From Bacillota bacterium (GTDB lineage: Bacteria; Bacillota; Tb-RUG-66): a DNA stretch of 16,540 nucleotides. Position 1 is the stretch's first letter; every line of letters starts with the position of its first letter. This document shows positions 13,192 through 16,540 of the stretch, one piece after another. The position numbers and the translations under genes are program-made. A model generated the notes under the pieces. The model was not told the DNA's origin. It made no database searches and was given only the letters and a program-made list of their open reading frames with translations. The DNA is taken from positions 1 to 16,540 of the forward strand of contig JAEEYS010000087.1 of NCBI GenBank assembly GCA_016288255.1, read 5' to 3'.

Positions 13192-15669
13192 TCATTCTAA
13201 TAGGTTACTTAATAATTTACAATAATTATTTTTTGACGAGATAAAAACTTTCTCGCATTTTAAAAACAAATCAGATTCTCTTAAATCAACCTTACCGGTT
13301 TCTCGGGAGAGTTTTAAAAGAACGATGCCTCCCGTGATCTGATAATCGATCAGTCCCAGTTCTTTTAAAATGATCAGTCCGGCCTTTAACTGTGTCAAAG
13401 TCATAAAACTACGGTATATCATAAAATATTTTCGAATAATATCGATTTCTCTGTATCTTTTTTCTCCATCCTGATAGAGATATAAAAGCAGTTTATAAAG
13501 ATTTCTCAAAAGTCCTTCTTCCGGCAGGATCATATGAAGCATTTCCATATTGTTAGTATAGTCGACCTTGCCGTAAATAAAATGACAATTTTTTTTGTTA
13601 TAAAAATCGATCACACCGGAAAGGCCGAATAAAGTAAAAGGGCAATCCGAAATAATGAGCTCTTTCCCTTTTTTTTGGTCAAATTCCATCAAAAAATGCG
13701 GGGTGGGATATAAAACCAATTCTATATTACCGTTTTTATACTTTTCTTTCAACCGAAATGCTTCCTGGAACGTAAAAGCGACCAGAGAAACAGGGACTTG
13801 TTTTGCCATAAGACTGTCGATAAATCCGTATTTTTCCGTCACCAATCCATAGCAATCCACATTTTCCATTTTTATTTCCGGTATTTCTTCTTCAAATTGA
13901 TCTAAAAACAGGGATAATCCGTTGACTTCCAAATAATGATTGAAGTTTTTCATCAATTTTTCATAAAAAGGGTTCCCGTCATATTTCACATGGATATCTT
14001 TTACCAAAAATTGCGGTTTGGCCACTCCGTTGTATTCATTCAATTCCAGATATCCCATGACATCGATATCCGCATTTAAAAATATGCCCAAATCGTCATA
14101 AAAATGGTTGAAATAGATCCCGTCTACCTGATACTTGCCTTCGCTTAAATTCAGCTTCAAATGGTTCTGTTTTATGCCGATTTGGCTGAAATCTTTCACC
14201 TTCAGCCCATAAGCAGCAAGCATAGGCTTTGGATTTCCCAATCCGTAAGGCTCCAACAGCGTAAACTCGTCCAATAAAGAAGGATTGATCTCATTTAAAT
14301 GGATCTTGGCGTCTACCTCTTTTTTGGGGATCATCAATTCCGGATCGGTATGTAAAATCATTTCTTTACAGGCTTTATTGACCGCGAGACGGAATTCTTC
14401 CAGTTTATCTTTTTCCATCGTCAGTCCTGCCGCCATGCTATGCCCGCCGAATTTCAACAAGGTGTCGCTGCACCGATTCAAAAGATCATACATGTTGATA
14501 CCTTCGATACTTCTGGCAGAGCCTTTCAAATACCCTTCGTGTTCTGTCAGTATGATCGTAGGCTTATAAAATTTTTCCAAGATTCTGGAAGCCACGATCC
14601 CGATCACACCGCTATGCCAGTCTTTATTGTAAATGACAAACACGGTATCGGTTTGATCATATTTTTCCTGTTTGATCATTTCTTCGGCTTTTAAGATGAT
14701 TTCTTCTTCGGTTTTTTTGCGTCTTTCATTTTCTTCTTCTAAATTTCTGGACAACACAAACGCTTCCAATTCATCATCCGTAGTCAAAAGCTGCACTCCC
14801 AAATAGGGATTCCCCATTCTTCCGGTAGCATTGATACGAGGCGCGATCCCATATCCGATATGGTCGGTAGTGATCTTTTTATCTTTTAATCTGGCTTGTT
14901 CGATCAAAGCTTGGATACCGGGCCGTTTGGTCTTTTGTATCTTTTCCAAGCCGTATTTTACAATGACCCTGTTTTCATCCAAAATAGAAACCATATCCGC
15001 GATCGTTCCAATGGCAACGATATCCAAATATTTCATACTTTCTTCTATCCCGATCAGGGCTTGCACCAGTTTAAAAGCGACTCCTACTCCCGCCAGATCC
15101 AAGAACGGATAAATGTTGTTTTCACATTTTGGATTGATGATCGCATAAGCTTCCGGCAGTATTTCACCCGGGGTATGATGATCCGTAATGATCATATCTA
15201 GCTGATTTTCTTTTAAATACCGACCTTCTTCGATTCCCGTAATGCCGGAATCCACCGTAATGATCAGATCAACGCCGTCCTCTTTCATCTGCTTTACCGC
15301 ATTTAAATTCAATCCATATCCTTCGTCCAATCTGTCCGGTATATAATAGGAAACATCGGCGCCCAAAGCCGTAAGACAAAGATATAGTAAAGCGACGGAA
15401 GTCATCCCGTCTACATCATAATCGCCATAGACGATGATTTTTTCATTTTCCTTCAAAGCTTTTAAAATACGATCTCTTGCCTTTTCCATATCATGCAGTA
15501 ACAGCGGATCATGAAAATCCGTGATAGACGGATATAAAAACTTTTCCATGTTTTCTTCACTTGAAATACCCCGGCGGGATAGTATTTCTTTTGTCACGGA
15601 AGAGATGTTTTTAGTCTTTAAAAAATCTATATCCATATTTGCATCATGATAGACCCATAAATATTCCAC
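13192..15669 (-). CDS. recJ: Single-stranded-DNA-specific exonuclease RecJ
   Basis: I chose the GTG at 15669 (825 residues), which has AAAGGGGTG about six bases upstream; an in-frame TTG at 15702 lacks a site. The DHH phosphoesterase motifs are complete: DYDVDG (83-88), DSG (140-142), DHH (163-165), and the following INPK and DLAGVGVAFK. The DHHA1 domain has GGHSMAAGL. An OB-fold region and a long C-terminal part (about the last 260 residues) follow, as in Firmicute RecJ proteins. RecJ is a 5'-3' exonuclease on single-stranded DNA that acts in RecF-type recombination, base excision and mismatch repair. It is the first gene of the run recJ-rel-dtd-MBL, with its own promoter at 15745-15750. Confidence 0.96.
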   Translation of the reverse strand: MEYLWVYHDANMDIDFLKTKNISSVTKEILSRRGISSEENMEKFLYPSITDFHDPLLLHDMEKARDRILKALKENEKIIVYGDYDVDGMTSVALLYLCLTALGADVSYYIPDRLDEGYGLNLNAVKQMKEDGVDLIITVDSGITGIEEGRYLKENQLDMIITDHHTPGEILPEAYAIINPKCENNIYPFLDLAGVGVAFKLVQALIGIEESMKYLDIVAIGTIADMVSILDENRVIVKYGLEKIQKTKRPGIQALIEQARLKDKKITTDHIGYGIAPRINATGRMGNPYLGVQLLTTDDELEAFVLSRNLEEENERRKKTEEEIILKAEEMIKQEKYDQTDTVFVIYNKDWHSGVIGIVASRILEKFYKPTIILTEHEGYLKGSARSIEGINMYDLLNRCSDTLLKFGGHSMAAGLTMEKDKLEEFRLAVNKACKEMILHTDPELMIPKKEVDAKIHLNEINPSLLDEFTLLEPYGLGNPKPMLAAYGLKVKDFSQIGIKQNHLKLNLSEGKYQVDGIYFNHFYDDLGIFLNADIDVMGYLELNEYNGVAKPQFLVKDIHVKYDGNPFYEKLMKNFNHYLEVNGLSLFLDQFEEEIPEIKMENVDCYGLVTEKYGFIDSLMAKQVPVSLVAFTFQEAFRLKEKYKNGNIELVLYPTPHFLMEFDQKKGKELIISDCPFTLFGLSGVIDFYNKKNCHFIYGKVDYTNNMEMLHMILPEEGLLRNLYKLLLYLYQDGEKRYREIDIIRKYFMIYRSFMTLTQLKAGLIILKELGLIDYQITGGIVLLKLSRETGKVDLRESDLFLKCEKVFISSKNNYCKLLSNLLE

Positions 15670-15744
15670 GTCGTCACCCCTTTCGGGCGTTTTTGCAAAC
15701 AAACAATCATATTATAAAACATAAATCATATAAACATATATTAC

Positions 15745-15773
15745 ATTATACCATTTCATGAGAGAGGAAACAA
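15745..15773 (-). promoter_or_regulatory. Extended -10 promoter of the recJ-rel operon
   Basis: The minus strand has a perfect TATAAT (15750-15745) preceded by TGG (extended -10 TGnTATAAT), and TTGTTT at 17-base spacing (15773-15768). The leader to the recJ GTG would be about 70 bases. A second TATAAT occurs at 15716-15711 without a good -35. Confidence 0.7.
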
Positions 15774-15847
15774 AAAAATAGAGATTTTCCTTCTTTTTTT
15801 TAAGAAATTTCTTTTCCCCATTAAACGGCAATAGGATAGAAATATAT

Positions 15848-15868
15848 AAAAAAAGCAGCAAACGCTGC
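15848..15868 (-). terminator. Intrinsic terminator of the LapA-domain gene
   Basis: GCAGC and GCTGC pair around a GTTT loop on the minus strand, and seven Ts follow. It starts 26 bases after the LapA gene stop and separates it from the recJ promoter. Confidence 0.82.
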
Positions 15869-15893
15869 CTTCTTTTCTTTTTACATTTTAAAT

Positions 15894-16403
15894 TTATTTT
15901 TTCCACAGTCCTTTTAAAAATTGCTTTGCGGAACTTTCTTTTTCTTCCGAGACCTCAGGTTCTTCTATGGCGTCTATCACATCGCCTGTTTCATTTACGG
16001 TTTCTGCCGCCATTTTTTCTATTTGCAAATCAGTTTCCGGTTCTGCTTCTTCTCCCCGAAGCATGCCTTCCAATTTTCTGATTTGAGCGGTCAATTCTTC
16101 GTTGGTTTTCATCAATTCCGCATTTTCTTGTTTTAACTGATTGACGGCTTCATCAGAAAGAGAGCTTTCCTGCCCGGAAGCTTTCTTTTCTCCTCTTGTT
16201 TGCCAACTTTTTCTTGCTTTTGTAAACAATACTACCAAAAACATAATAAGCGCACCCACCAGCACGGCGCAAATAATGACCACAGCTTGTGTCGTTTCAA
16301 ATCCCCCCACAAAAGGAACGACCAACGTCAATGGGTTGGAATTACTGATCGCGAAGATGGCAACCAATAAAGCAAAAATTAGGATGATCACTATTTTATA
16401 CAC
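15894..16403 (-). CDS. LapA-domain (DUF1049) membrane protein
   Basis: A 169-residue protein starting at GTG with AGGAGG six bases upstream. Two transmembrane segments (about 3-20 and 38-62) enclose the LapA signature: FAISNSNPLTLVVPFVG, in which N-x-N-P followed by hydrophobics is typical of the domain. A basic cytoplasmic stretch (KARKSWQTRGEKK) follows, then a predicted coiled coil (about 82-113, QLKQENAELMKTNEELTAQI), an acidic linker and the basic tail KQFLKGLWKK. In E. coli LapA works with LapB in lipopolysaccharide control, but Firmicute members have no known role. A coiled coil after the two membrane segments suggests self-association or an adaptor role (inference). Confidence 0.85.
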   Translation of the reverse strand: MYKIVIILIFALLVAIFAISNSNPLTLVVPFVGGFETTQAVVIICAVLVGALIMFLVVLFTKARKSWQTRGEKKASGQESSLSDEAVNQLKQENAELMKTNEELTAQIRKLEGMLRGEEAEPETDLQIEKMAAETVNETGDVIDAIEEPEVSEEKESSAKQFLKGLWKK

Positions 16404-16456
16404 AATATTCCTCCTGACTGTTTATATTGCTGTATGTATCAATAAGCTTATAATTC

Positions 16457-16540
16457 TTATTTTGTCCAATAAAAAGAGGTGTTCCTGGTTGGATATTTTT
16501 TAAAGAAATCTTCTAAAGTCTTGACAGAGTTGCCGGCAGG
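16457..16540 (-). CDS. C-terminal end of an unidentified protein (runs in from the right edge)
   Basis: One minus-strand frame is open from the edge to a TAA at 16459-16457 and encodes 27 residues ending in TLEDFFKKYPTRNTSFYWTK. The other two minus frames close within the edge region. The residue composition is protein-like, and the stop is 53 bases upstream of the LapA-domain start with no terminator between, so the two genes may be cotranscribed. I do not recognise the family from this tail. Confidence 0.5.
   Translation of the reverse strand, partial: PAGNSVKTLEDFFKKYPTRNTSFYWTK

Noticed and set aside
15670..15702. Longer recJ start (TTG, eleven extra residues)
   Set aside because: GTG at 15669 has a GGGGTG site about six bases upstream, within the extension; the TTG has none.
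15712..15906. Minus-strand frame of 64 codons between the LapA gene and recJ
   Set aside because: It overlaps the LapA stop, runs through the intrinsic terminator and the recJ promoter, is full of Lys/Phe/Tyr from AT-rich DNA, and has no good ribosome site.
1..16540. Search for CRISPR arrays, tRNA/rRNA genes, insertion sequences, phage or defence genes
   Set aside because: No spaced direct repeats, clover-leaf genes, transposase or integrase motifs, or toxin-antitoxin pairs were recognised; gene order is that of a core Firmicute locus.

Overview
The window reads as chromosomal core DNA from a low-GC, endospore-forming Firmicute, probably an anaerobic member of the Clostridia. The evidence is a GerA-type spore germinant receptor subunit, a T-box leader, HemZ, a 6S RNA lying beside aspS, and the gene order recJ-rel-dtd-MBL-hisS-aspS-6S-rarA, which is a Firmicute arrangement (B. 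subtilis has a close version). I cannot name the genus. Every gene I can support is on the minus strand, so transcription runs from high to low coordinates.

Region by region, in the direction of transcription. 16540-15848: the tail of an unidentified gene, then a LapA-domain membrane protein ending in a strong terminator. 15750-8112: a long operon-like run with its own extended -10 promoter: recJ (repair exonuclease), rel (bifunctional (p)ppGpp synthetase/hydrolase), dtd (D-aminoacyl-tRNA deacylase), an MBL-fold hydrolase, a 60-residue HTH-like small protein and hemZ (radical SAM). 8081-4563: a sigma-A promoter, a T-box leader, hisS, aspS and tandem terminators. The T-box specifier (GAC) and the base after UGG (C) both point to tRNA-Asp, although hisS is the first gene. 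4512-4318: 6S RNA. 4265-3797: an RseC/MucC-like membrane protein with its terminator. 3734-1676: rarA (clamp-loader-like AAA+ ATPase) and a nitroreductase, followed by a terminator. 1647-1080: a sigma-A promoter and a complete cobalamin riboswitch with P13 hairpin and terminator, but no convincing gene after it; its read-through region holds several hairpins and ends in a UUCG-loop terminator. 1064-661: a DUF1294 membrane protein with its own terminator. 633-1: the first 196 codons of a GerA-family gene behind a sporulation-sigma-like -10 box.

Most of the window is ordinary housekeeping: translation quality control, stringent response, DNA repair and global transcription control by 6S RNA. 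I see no CRISPR array, transposase, phage gene or defence system. The parts that deserve a second look are the cobalamin riboswitch without a gene, the Asp-specific T-box in front of hisS, and the small HTH-like protein coupled to hemZ under a possible sporulation promoter.
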